Assembly: GCA_017502875.1 (NCBI GenBank) | Contig: JAFVUF010000012.1 | Location: 104,952-168,951 of the forward strand | Length of the DNA stretch: 64,000 nt | From: Clostridia bacterium | Lineage (GTDB): Bacteria; Bacillota; Clostridia; Oscillospirales; CAG-272 | Direction of reading: 5' to 3' | Shown here: positions 57,800-64,000 of the stretch, one piece after another | How the letters are laid out: the number at the start of each line of letters is the position of its first letter | Numbering within the stretch: position 1 is the first letter of the stretch | Made by a program: the position numbers and the translations under genes | The notes under the pieces: model-generated | Told to the model about the DNA's origin: nothing | The model's input: the letters and a program-made list of their open reading frames with translations, nothing else | Databases searched by the model: none

Positions 57800-57995
57800 A
57801 GTGTGTACTTTCTCCTTTTGGTTTGAAAGCAATATAACGATATAGTGCTTCTTGTATGATCATTATAACATGACTTTAATAAAATGTCAAGCGTAAGGGA
57901 TATTATTTTCTTCGGTTTTTATGCCACAGAAAATTACGTTGAATACCACAAAAAAACAAGTTACTTTTCCAAACAAACATTGTATTTTAAAAGAA

Positions 57996-58056
57996 GCGAA
58001 AGGCGCACCTGCTTTATCGCAGGTGCGCCAATCGGTGGTTTTTTGTTTTGACGAGC
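57996..58056 (+). repeat. hairpin and relic of the CAT-tRNA terminator block
   Basis: GGCGCACCTG...CAGGTGCGCC is a strong hairpin. It is followed by AATCGGTGGTTTTTTGTTTTG and ACGAGC, which match 56725-56751, without a tRNA tail in front. This suggests the terminator block has been copied or moved. Confidence 0.65.
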
Positions 58057-58117
58057 CGACTTGTATCAAAACAAGCACATGCCGCGGCGGTAAATTTAAT
58101 ATTTTTCTCCCAAACAC

Positions 58118-58146
58118 TTGATATTCTGTGAACTTTATGCTATAAT
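58118..58146 (+). promoter_or_regulatory. sigma-A promoter of the ABC exporter operon
   Basis: TTGATA (58118-58123) and TATAAT (58141-58146), spacer 17 bp. Transcription would start at the foot of the leader structure. Confidence 0.8.
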
Positions 58147-58152
58147 AACTAC

Positions 58153-58290
58153 GCTACACATTCTAATATGACGGCTCGAAGGGAATACTATTTGGTAAAA
58201 ATGTATTCTCTCTCCTTTGACGTCGTCAAAAATGTGTAGCAACATTGAGAGGTGCATTTTTCGTGCGTCTCTTTATGGGGCGCACTTTTT
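58153..58290 (+). promoter_or_regulatory. structured attenuator-type leader of the ABC exporter
   Basis: GCTACACATT (58153-58162) pairs perfectly with AATGTGTAGC (58231-58240). Inside, TGACGGC (58169-58175) pairs with GTCGTCA (58222-58228), AAGG with CCTT, and GAATAC (58183-58188) with GTATTC (58203-58208). It is followed by a terminator, GTGCGTCTC-tttat-GGGGCGCAC-TTTTT (58263-58290), only a few bases before AAGGAG of the ABC gene. I know no riboswitch class with this layout; a ligand- or translation-dependent attenuator is inferred. Confidence 0.65.
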
Positions 58291-58309
58291 ATTTAAGGAG
58301 AAAAGAACG

Positions 58310-59200
58310 ATGGTTTTAGAGCTGAAAAACATTGACAAATCCTTTGGCGAGAAAGAAGTTCTCAAGGGTGTTTCTTTCACGGCGGAGGGCGGCAAGGCGT
58401 TCGGTCTGCTCGGCAGAAACGGCGCGGGCAAAACAACGTCTATCCGTATTCTGATGAACGTATTTCCCGCAAATAGCGGCGAGGTGCTGATTGACGGAAA
58501 GCCTATCGATTACGACAAAGTCGGTATCGGTTACCTTCCCGAAGAAAGAGGTCTGTATCCGAAAAAGCTCATAATAGACCAGCTTGTATATTTTGCGGAG
58601 CTGAAGGGTATGAGCGCAAAGGCTGCCGTTAAAGCCGTTGATTATTGGCTTGACAGGCTAAGTATGAGCGAATACCGTAACAAGCGCCTTGATACGCTCT
58701 CAAAAGGAAATCAGCAAAAAATACAGCTTATAACAGCTCTTGCGCACGATCCTCATATCGTTATTCTTGACGAGCCTTTTTCAGGACTTGATCCCGTAAA
58801 CGCAATGCTGCTTAAAGACGTGGTAAAGGAGCAGATTGCCAAGGGAAAGGTAGTTCTGTTTTCAAGCCACCAAATGAGCTACATTGAGGAATTTTGCGAC
58901 AGTATAGCGATAATCAATGCCGGCAAGGTAGCTATCAGCGGAGATCTCCACGATATCAAGAGAAACTACGTGCGCGATAAATTGGTAGTTAGTACAACAA
59001 ATCCCGAACAAATCAAAGCAGACCTTGGCTTGATATGCTCCGAGCGCGAGGACGGAACGCTGCTTATTCAGCTTGCAAGCCCCGACGAAAAGCAGGCTAT
59101 GATGAAACGCCTTGTAGAAAGCTACGATATTGACGAGGTTAAGGTTTTTGAGCCTTCTCTTAACGACATTTTCGTAGAATACGCGGGCGCGCGGGTGTAA
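58310..59200 (+). CDS. ABC transporter ATP-binding protein (NatA/ABC-2 export type)
   Basis: A 296-residue ATPase. Walker A GLLGRNGAGKTTSIRI near residue 35, signature LSKGNQQKIQLITAL, Walker B HIVILDEPFSGLDPVN and the H-loop SSHQMSYIEEF are intact. The C-terminal about 75 residues form the extra domain typical of ABC-2 exporters, ending ...DIFVEYAGARV. I choose ATG 58310 after AAGGAG; the longer frame lies in the leader. Its partner permease follows at 12 bp. The NatAB family exports Na+ or drugs; the substrate here is unknown. Confidence 0.92.
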   Translation: MVLELKNIDKSFGEKEVLKGVSFTAEGGKAFGLLGRNGAGKTTSIRILMNVFPANSGEVLIDGKPIDYDKVGIGYLPEERGLYPKKLIIDQLVYFAELKGMSAKAAVKAVDYWLDRLSMSEYRNKRLDTLSKGNQQKIQLITALAHDPHIVILDEPFSGLDPVNAMLLKDVVKEQIAKGKVVLFSSHQMSYIEEFCDSIAIINAGKVAISGDLHDIKRNYVRDKLVVSTTNPEQIKADLGLICSEREDGTLLIQLASPDEKQAMMKRLVESYDIDEVKVFEPSLNDIFVEYAGARV

Positions 59201-59212
59201 GGAGGCAAAGCA

Positions 59213-60457
59213 ATGAAGCAGTTTGGAAAAATACTTAAATTTGAGCTGAAGGGCTATCTCAGAAACAAGGTGTTCGTTGGATTTACTATCTTCCTCGTCG
59301 CGCTGATAGCTATTGTAATGTTTATCCCAAACATTGTATCGGTATTCAAGTCGGACGAAGCAAACGACACCTCGCCCGCCGAGCTTCCCACTATGCTTAT
59401 TTATGCCGAGGACGAGGCCCTCGGGTCAATAGTCAAGGAATATTTCGGGAGCGCCTTTGTCGGATATAACGTAAAGCTTGCGGAAGGCGACGTTGACGCG
59501 CTAAAAAACGATATTATATCAGGCAACGCGGAGTGCGCTTTTGTAATGAACAGCGCAGCCTCATATACCTACTATGTAAACAACCTGTCTATGTACGATA
59601 GCAATACCGCCATAGCGGATACCGTATTGCAGGAGGTGTACCGTATCAGCGCTATGGTACAGAACGGTATCTCCGCAGAGCTTGCGGGTGAGATTATGTC
59701 CGTACAGATTGAAAGCAGCACCGAAACGCTCGGCAAGGATCAGATGCAGAACTTTTTCTACACCTATATAATGATCTTCGCGCTCTATATGGTAATTCTT
59801 CTTTACGGTCAGATGGTTGCGACCAACGTAGCAACTGAAAAAAGCTCGCGCGCGATGGAGGTTCTGATAACGAGCGCAAAGCCTACCGCTATGATGTTCG
59901 GCAAGGTCCTTGCGTCCTGCATAGCAGGCTTTTCGCAGTTGGTTCTCGTATTCGGAACGGCGATACTGCTGTATAACGTAAATGGAGAAGCGCTTTCAAA
60001 CCCCTTGATTGCTTCCATATTTGACATTCCGATTGAGCTGTTTATCTATTTAATCGTGTTCTTCGTGCTTGGTTTCCTCATCTATGCGTTTATGTTTGGA
60101 GCGATAGGCTCAACAGCATCTAAGCTTGAAGATATCAACACATCCGTTATGCCTATCACGTTCCTGTTTATTATAGCGTTTATGGTGGTCGTGTTCTCTA
60201 TGAGCAGCGGAACGATTGACAATACGGCAATGATAGTTTGCTCCTATATTCCGTTCACATCGCCTATGGCTATGTTTACAAGAATTTGTATGAGTACGGT
60301 TGCGTGGTATGAGATTGCGATTTCTATTACTGTTCTTATCGGTTCTACTGTCGGTATCGGTGTGCTTTCCGCAAAAATTTACCGCGTCGGCGTTCTTCTT
60401 TACGGTATGCCCCCGAAGTTCTCAACTATTATTAAAACTGTCTTTAATAATAAGTAA
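59213..60457 (+). CDS. ABC-2 family permease (NatB/YhaP-like)
   Basis: A 414-residue permease. One transmembrane segment near residues 17-40 is followed by an extracytoplasmic domain of about 140 residues (SDEANDTSPAELPTMLIYAE onward), then five or six segments from about 185 to 400, with the cytosolic loop ATEKSSRAMEVLITSAKPTA typical of ABC-2 proteins. RBS AAGGAGGC. It works with the upstream ATPase as a dimeric exporter. Confidence 0.92.
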   Translation: MKQFGKILKFELKGYLRNKVFVGFTIFLVALIAIVMFIPNIVSVFKSDEANDTSPAELPTMLIYAEDEALGSIVKEYFGSAFVGYNVKLAEGDVDALKNDIISGNAECAFVMNSAASYTYYVNNLSMYDSNTAIADTVLQEVYRISAMVQNGISAELAGEIMSVQIESSTETLGKDQMQNFFYTYIMIFALYMVILLYGQMVATNVATEKSSRAMEVLITSAKPTAMMFGKVLASCIAGFSQLVLVFGTAILLYNVNGEALSNPLIASIFDIPIELFIYLIVFFVLGFLIYAFMFGAIGSTASKLEDINTSVMPITFLFIIAFMVVVFSMSSGTIDNTAMIVCSYIPFTSPMAMFTRICMSTVAWYEIAISITVLIGSTVGIGVLSAKIYRVGVLLYGMPPKFSTIIKTVFNNK

Positions 60458-60493
60458 TAGGTTTCACCTCACCCACCAGCTTACAAAAAAGTG

Positions 60494-60522
60494 TTGACAA
60501 AAGGGTAAATTAGTGATATAAT
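60494..60522 (+). promoter_or_regulatory. sigma-A promoter of the T-box leader
   Basis: TTGACA (60494-60499) and TATAAT (60517-60522) with a 17 bp spacer, both consensus. It lies 36 bp after the permease stop. Confidence 0.9.
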
Positions 60523-60528
60523 AAAGAA

Positions 60529-60785
60529 AAAACACAGTGATGCGGAAGAAGTAACGCGCGTTTTGGCGTTTCAGAGAGCTGTCGGACGGTGCAAGACGGT
60601 ACGGGGGCGAGCGTGAATACATCTGCTTAGTGGCGCGGTCAAAAGTCGCGACGGGCGCTCCCGTTACAGAGCGAGGGCATAAATTTTCGTGCCTGACGAG
60701 GTCTTGTCCCGCAAGGGTGAGACGAACACGAGGTGGTAACACGTTAAACGACGTCCTCTGCAAGTAATTGCAGAGGACGTTTTTG
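60529..60785 (+). promoter_or_regulatory. T-box leader with terminator, specifier probably TAC (Tyr)
   Basis: T-box landmarks are present: a GGAAGAAGTAA near the 5' base, CAGAGAGCTG, the putative specifier stretch GTGAATACATC (candidate codon TAC), the T-box ACGAGGTGGTAACACG (60728-60743), and a perfect 13-bp terminator stem ACGTCCTCTGCAA/TTGCAGAGGACGT (60751-60780) with TTTTT. T-boxes read uncharged tRNA to control synthetase or amino-acid genes. The next gene starts 550 nt later and is an acyl-CoA-synthetase-like gene, not tyrS. The specifier assignment is tentative. Confidence 0.85.
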
Positions 60786-60815
60786 TCGACGGGCACGCGC
60801 CCGGAGGCGAATGGC

Positions 60816-60985
60816 GGCGGCAGGCAACGGCCTGCGGCGAAACTGCGGCGTGTAGTTTTGAGAACGTCGAGCATTTCAAGCGCCGCTAAGTCGAGGTTCG
60901 CTTCGCTACGCTAAGGTTTACACAGAAGTTCACAGTGCTTAGAAGTTTTCGTCCGCCTTTTTCAAAAGGCGGCGCAGTCAAGGCG
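60816..60985 (-). repeat. R1 repeat, copy E (opposite orientation)
   Basis: Read on the minus strand it contains GACAAGGCTCCGCGCCTTGA, CTGCGCCGCCTTTTGAAAAA, GCGAACCTCGACTTAGCGGC, GCCGCAGTTTCGCCG and GGCCGTTGCCTGCC in the same order as copies A-D. It lies directly downstream of the T-box terminator. Confidence 0.8.
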
Positions 60986-61262
60986 CGGAGCCTTGTCGCT
61001 CTCCGCAGAGAGCGAAATATCCCACCGAGCTTTTCTTTTTGTAACTTTTTCTTTGGGCTCTGCTTTCGGCCAAAGAAAAAGTTTTCGCACTAACGGTGCG
61101 ACCGTAACTTTAACAAAGCTTTATACCCCGCTTTTTCTTTTGATTATGCAGGCGCAAAAGAAAAAGCTCGCAAAAAGAAAATCGCCGAAAGAGAGTTTCG
61201 CTCTCTGCGGAGAGCGACAAAGGCTCCGCGCCCTTGACTGCGCCACCTTTGAAAATGTGGAC
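60953..61262. repeat. foldback arrangement: inverted copies of the R1 lead-in
   Basis: The block at 60953-61016 (GCGCAGTCAAGGCGCGGAGC, CTTGTCGCTCTCCGCAGAGA) returns inverted at 61196-61262 (TCGCTCTCTGCGGAGAGCGA, CAAAGGCTCCGCGCCCTTGA) with few differences. About 180 bp lie between them, with further small inverted stretches (AAAGAAAAAG...CTTTTTCTTT). Together with copy E it makes an insertion-like block between the T-box and the next gene. Confidence 0.75.
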
Positions 61263-61337
61263 GAAACTTTTGAAAACATAACGTCTGCCGTAAATTTTAA
61301 AATAATTCAGGCAACCCCTGACGAAAGGAATATAAAA

Positions 61338-62972
61338 ATGATAATCACAGAGCTTTTGGAGCGCAACGCGCGATTTCACGCCGATGAGGTCAGCCTCGTT
61401 GAAATAAACCCCGCCCAGCGCCCCGATGACCATATGACCTACAAGGAATTCAGCCTCATCGAGACGGCTAAAAGCGAAAAATACCGCCGTGAAATAACCT
61501 GGAAGGAGTTCGATATTAAGGCGAACCGCTTCGCAAATCTTCTCCTGTCCAGAGGTATAAAAAAGGGCGACAAGGTCGCTATCCTGCTTATGAACTGCCT
61601 GGAATGGCTCCCCGTCTATTTCGGAATTTTGAAGGCGGGCGCGCTTGCCGTTCCGATGAACTACCGCTACACCGCGGACGAAATTGCCTACTGCGTTGAC
61701 CTCGCGGACGTCGATTACCTCGTTTTCGGACCCGACTTTACTGACCGCGTAAGCGCCGTTCTTCCTAAGCTTTCCCGTGTGCGCTCCTTCTTCTTCGTTG
61801 GCGCGGACGTTCCCGGCTTCGCCGAGAACTTCGAGAAGCTGTCATCTTACTGCTCGTCGAATACGCCACCCGTGGAGCTTGACGAGAACGACGACGCGGC
61901 TATCTATTTCAGCAGCGGAACGACAGGCTTCCCCAAGGCTATTCTTCATAGCCATAAGGCGCTTATCAACTCCTGCCGTACCGAGCAGAACCACCACAGT
62001 CAGACTAAGGACGACGTTTTCCTCTGTATACCGCCGCTTTATCACACGGGCGCCAAAATGCATTGGTTCGGCTCGCTGCTTGCGGGCGGCAAGACCGTTC
62101 TGCTCCGCGGAGTTACGCCCGAATGGGTGCTCCGTACGGTTTCCGAGGAGCATTGCACTATCGTTTGGCTGCTCGTGCCGTGGGTTCAGGATATCCTCGA
62201 CGCGCTCGATAGCGGTGCGCTTAATATGGACGACTACTCGCTTTCGCAGTGGCGTCTTATGCACGTCGGCGCTCAGCCCGTTCCCCCTTCGCTTATCAAG
62301 CGTTGGCTCTCTGTTTTCCCCCATCACGATTACGATACAAACTACGGACTTAGCGAGTCTATCGGCCCCGGCTGCGTTCACCTCGGAGTCGAAAACGTAC
62401 ATAAGGTCGGCGCAATAGGCGTTGCGGGTTACCTCTGGGAGACTAAAATCGTTGGCGACGACGGAAAAGAGGTTGCGCCCGGGGAGGTCGGAGAGCTTGC
62501 CGTTAAGGGCCCCGGCGTTATGAAATGCTACTATAAAAACCCCGAAGCGACAGCTGAAATTCTTAAAGGCGAATGGCTCTATACGGGCGATATGGCGAAA
62601 AAGGACGCCGACGGCTTTATCTACCTCGTTGACCGTAAAAAAGACGTTATTATTTCGGGCGGCGAGAACCTCTATCCCGTTCAGATTGAGGACTTCCTCC
62701 GCGCGCACGCCAAAATTAAGGACGTCGCCGTTATCGGTCTGCCGGACGAGCGCCTCGGTGAGATAGCCGCAGCTATTATCGAGGTTAAGGACGGTATGAG
62801 CTGTACCGAGCAGGAAATTAACGATTTCTGCCTGGCTATGCCACGTTATAAGAGACCTAAAAAGGTCATTTTCGCTACCGTTCCCCGTAACCCTACGGGT
62901 AAAATCGAAAAGCCTAAGCTCCGTGATATCTATTGCGGCAAACGCTTAGTCGAAGCTCAAACTACACGGTAA
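61338..62972 (+). CDS. acyl-CoA synthetase-like AMP-forming ligase
   Basis: A 544-residue class I adenylate-forming enzyme. The ATP motif IYFSSGTTGFPKAILHSHKA lies near residue 188, TNYGLSESIGPG (A5-type) near residue 335, LYTGDMAKKD and DRKKDVIISGGENLYPVQIE near 430, and the catalytic Lys in RNPTGKIEKPKLRD near the C-terminus. It should activate a carboxylic acid to acyl-AMP and load CoA; the substrate is not predictable. I start at ATG 61338 with GAAAGGAA upstream; a frame extended to 60993 runs through repeat DNA and is spurious. Confidence 0.9.
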   Translation: MIITELLERNARFHADEVSLVEINPAQRPDDHMTYKEFSLIETAKSEKYRREITWKEFDIKANRFANLLLSRGIKKGDKVAILLMNCLEWLPVYFGILKAGALAVPMNYRYTADEIAYCVDLADVDYLVFGPDFTDRVSAVLPKLSRVRSFFFVGADVPGFAENFEKLSSYCSSNTPPVELDENDDAAIYFSSGTTGFPKAILHSHKALINSCRTEQNHHSQTKDDVFLCIPPLYHTGAKMHWFGSLLAGGKTVLLRGVTPEWVLRTVSEEHCTIVWLLVPWVQDILDALDSGALNMDDYSLSQWRLMHVGAQPVPPSLIKRWLSVFPHHDYDTNYGLSESIGPGCVHLGVENVHKVGAIGVAGYLWETKIVGDDGKEVAPGEVGELAVKGPGVMKCYYKNPEATAEILKGEWLYTGDMAKKDADGFIYLVDRKKDVIISGGENLYPVQIEDFLRAHAKIKDVAVIGLPDERLGEIAAAIIEVKDGMSCTEQEINDFCLAMPRYKRPKKVIFATVPRNPTGKIEKPKLRDIYCGKRLVEAQTTR

Positions 62973-62984
62973 GAGATACGATTT

Positions 62985-63115
62985 TTTCATTCTTTCTTGA
63001 AAGAAAGAACCAAAGAACTTCTCTTACAAGCGAGGACGCAAGGTCATGTGTAAATTTTTCACTCAACCAAAATTGCGCCCTCACTTGTAAGAAAATCTCT
63101 GTTTTTTACTCAGGA
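62985..63115. repeat. inverted repeat region (R5-like)
   Basis: ATTCTTTCTTGAAAGAAAGAA is a small palindrome; TCTTACAAGCGAGGACGCAA (about 63023-63042) returns as TTGCGCCCTCACTTGTAAGA (about 63070-63091). The first motif resembles the TTTCTTTCAAGAAAG of R5 at 55677. The rest of the gap to 63323 has no recognised feature apart from AAGCGACCGTATCTCT near 63293. Confidence 0.55.
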
Positions 63116-63323
63116 AATAACGAAAATAACATTCACTTTATCGTGTAATTGAGATATCGAGTAATTATTGATTTATACCATATTTTTGAATGTGGTACGA
63201 GTGTTTTGAGGAACGTCGTTGAATTTATCATATCCCGTTACTGTATAAAATGCGGTAACGGGATATGACAGAAGTTTTGCGGAGCTTTTTCAAAAGCGAC
63301 CGTATCTCTTTAGGGAGTATGAT

Positions 63324-64000
63324 ATGGATATTAATTTATTTTATACGGATAACGGAAACGAGGGTGGGAGATGCCCGATGATACTGCTGCACGGAAACGG
63401 CGGCAACGCATCGAGCTTTTTCTACGTAGTAGACCATTTCATGAAGAAGCGCAGGGTAATAACGCTTGACACGAGGGGACACGGGCGCAGCCCTAAGGGC
63501 GAGGCGCCGTTCACGTTAAAGCAATTTGCGGACGACCTGCTCTGCTTTATGGACGAAAAGGGGATAGACAAAGCCGACCTGATAGGTTACAGCGACGGCG
63601 GAAATATAGCGATGCTTTTCGCCATCAAGTACCCTGAGAGAGTAAACAGTATGGTCTTAAACGGCGCGAATATGTTTCCCGAGGGACTTGAGGACCGAGA
63701 CAGAAAATGGATAATAGGCGAGTACAAGAGGTCAAAAAAAGCGCTTCGACGCAACCCGCAAAACGCCAAAGCTAAAGAAACGTACGATTTAATGGCGCTG
63801 ATGGTACACGAGCCACATATAACCACCGAGCAGCTTTCCGCGCTTGATATTCCGACGCTTGTTCTTGTCGGAAGCCGAGACGCCATCAAGCCCGAGCACA
63901 GTCAGCTGATAGCCGACAGCATACGTGGCTCGCGTCTTTGCGTCATTAACGGCGGCCACAATATCGTCAAAAGCAATAGCGAGGCGTACATTAACGCCTT
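63324..64000 (+). CDS. alpha/beta hydrolase, 3' truncated by window
   Basis: The frame opens at ATG 63324 with TAGGGAG upstream and runs to the window edge without a stop (225 codons visible). It starts MDINLFYTDNGNEGG and has the oxyanion loop MILLHGNGGNASSF, DTRGHGRSP, the nucleophile elbow LIGYSDGGNIAM (Ser), the acid in LVLVGSRDAIKPEH (Asp) and the His in INGGHNIVKSN, so the triad is complete. Family members are esterases, lactonases or C-C hydrolases. The substrate is unknown. Confidence 0.88.
   Translation, partial: MDINLFYTDNGNEGGRCPMILLHGNGGNASSFFYVVDHFMKKRRVITLDTRGHGRSPKGEAPFTLKQFADDLLCFMDEKGIDKADLIGYSDGGNIAMLFAIKYPERVNSMVLNGANMFPEGLEDRDRKWIIGEYKRSKKALRRNPQNAKAKETYDLMALMVHEPHITTEQLSALDIPTLVLVGSRDAIKPEHSQLIADSIRGSRLCVINGGHNIVKSNSEAYINA

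Noticed and set aside
60993..61337. 115-codon N-terminal extension of the acyl-CoA-synthetase-like gene
   Set aside because: It runs through inverted repeat DNA, has no family similarity, and a good ribosome binding site exists before ATG 61338.
61842..62708. 288-codon minus-strand frame
   Set aside because: It is antisense to the acyl-CoA-synthetase-like gene, whose motifs are intact in the other direction.

Overview
The window comes from a low-GC Gram-positive anaerobe, most likely a Clostridia member of the Oscillospirales/Ruminococcaceae type. The evidence is a contiguous S10-spc-alpha ribosomal operon with zinc-type S14, S4 and L36, HPr kinase without PTS genes nearby, an AbrB-type regulator, a T-box leader, the UPF0237/UPF0210 gene pair, an EndoA/MazF-like gene, a Re-citrate-synthase-like enzyme, and many near-consensus sigma-A promoters with 16-17 bp spacers. 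This is inference from gene content; no 16S gene is present.

Layout. 1-3.1 kb: 3' end of a YifB/ComM-like ATPase, a SLOG-fold protein and a DUF2812-like membrane protein. 3.2-18.7 kb (minus strand): rpsJ to rplQ, including secY, adk, map, infA, rpmJ and rpoA, driven from a consensus promoter at 18.93 kb with a leader of about 240 nt. 19.2-23.3 kb: an AbrB-like regulator, a secreted or anchored protein with about twenty 6-residue VEE-x-A-P repeats, and a GDP-mannose 4,6-dehydratase/reductase pair that would make a GDP-deoxyhexose. 23.7-27.1 kb (minus): nth, maf, a U32 peptidase and zapA. 27.4-31.6 kb: proB, ribF, a HAD phosphatase, tRNA-Thr and tRNA-Tyr, a small unknown protein and nrdR. 31.8-35.0 kb: a mazF-like toxin gene without a visible antitoxin, an unknown gene, and hprK and thiI. 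35.25-42.3 kb: tRNA-Met and tRNA-Glu, then an AT-richer catabolic cluster (ThuA-like protein, two Gfo/Idh/MocA oxidoreductases, a sugar isomerase/epimerase, an AraC regulator, a UroD-like protein) that looks acquired. 42.5-56.6 kb: an unknown gene, htpG, an SNF-family transporter, the UPF0210/UPF0237 pair, a citrate/isopropylmalate-synthase-like enzyme, prmC with a YqhQ-like gene, an alanine:Na+ symporter and an amidohydrolase. 56.6-64 kb: a CAT-anticodon tRNA (probably Ile2), an unknown gene, an ABC exporter with an attenuator-like leader, a T-box leader apparently detached from any synthetase gene, an acyl-CoA-synthetase-like enzyme, and an alpha/beta hydrolase that runs off the end.

The most unusual content lies between genes. 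Downstream of both tRNA-Glu and the CAT tRNA, the 3' part of the tRNA is repeated twice more, at 160-185 bp steps. Each copy closes a small foldback unit that starts with an inverted match to the tRNA T-loop region and contains a second hairpin of 8-10 bp with a loop of 29-32 nt. The stems differ in sequence but the architecture holds in all four units, which I have not seen described. Several further dispersed, hairpin-rich repeat families (called R1, R2, R3 and R5 here) fill most intergenic gaps from 23 kb onward and are almost absent from the ribosomal region.
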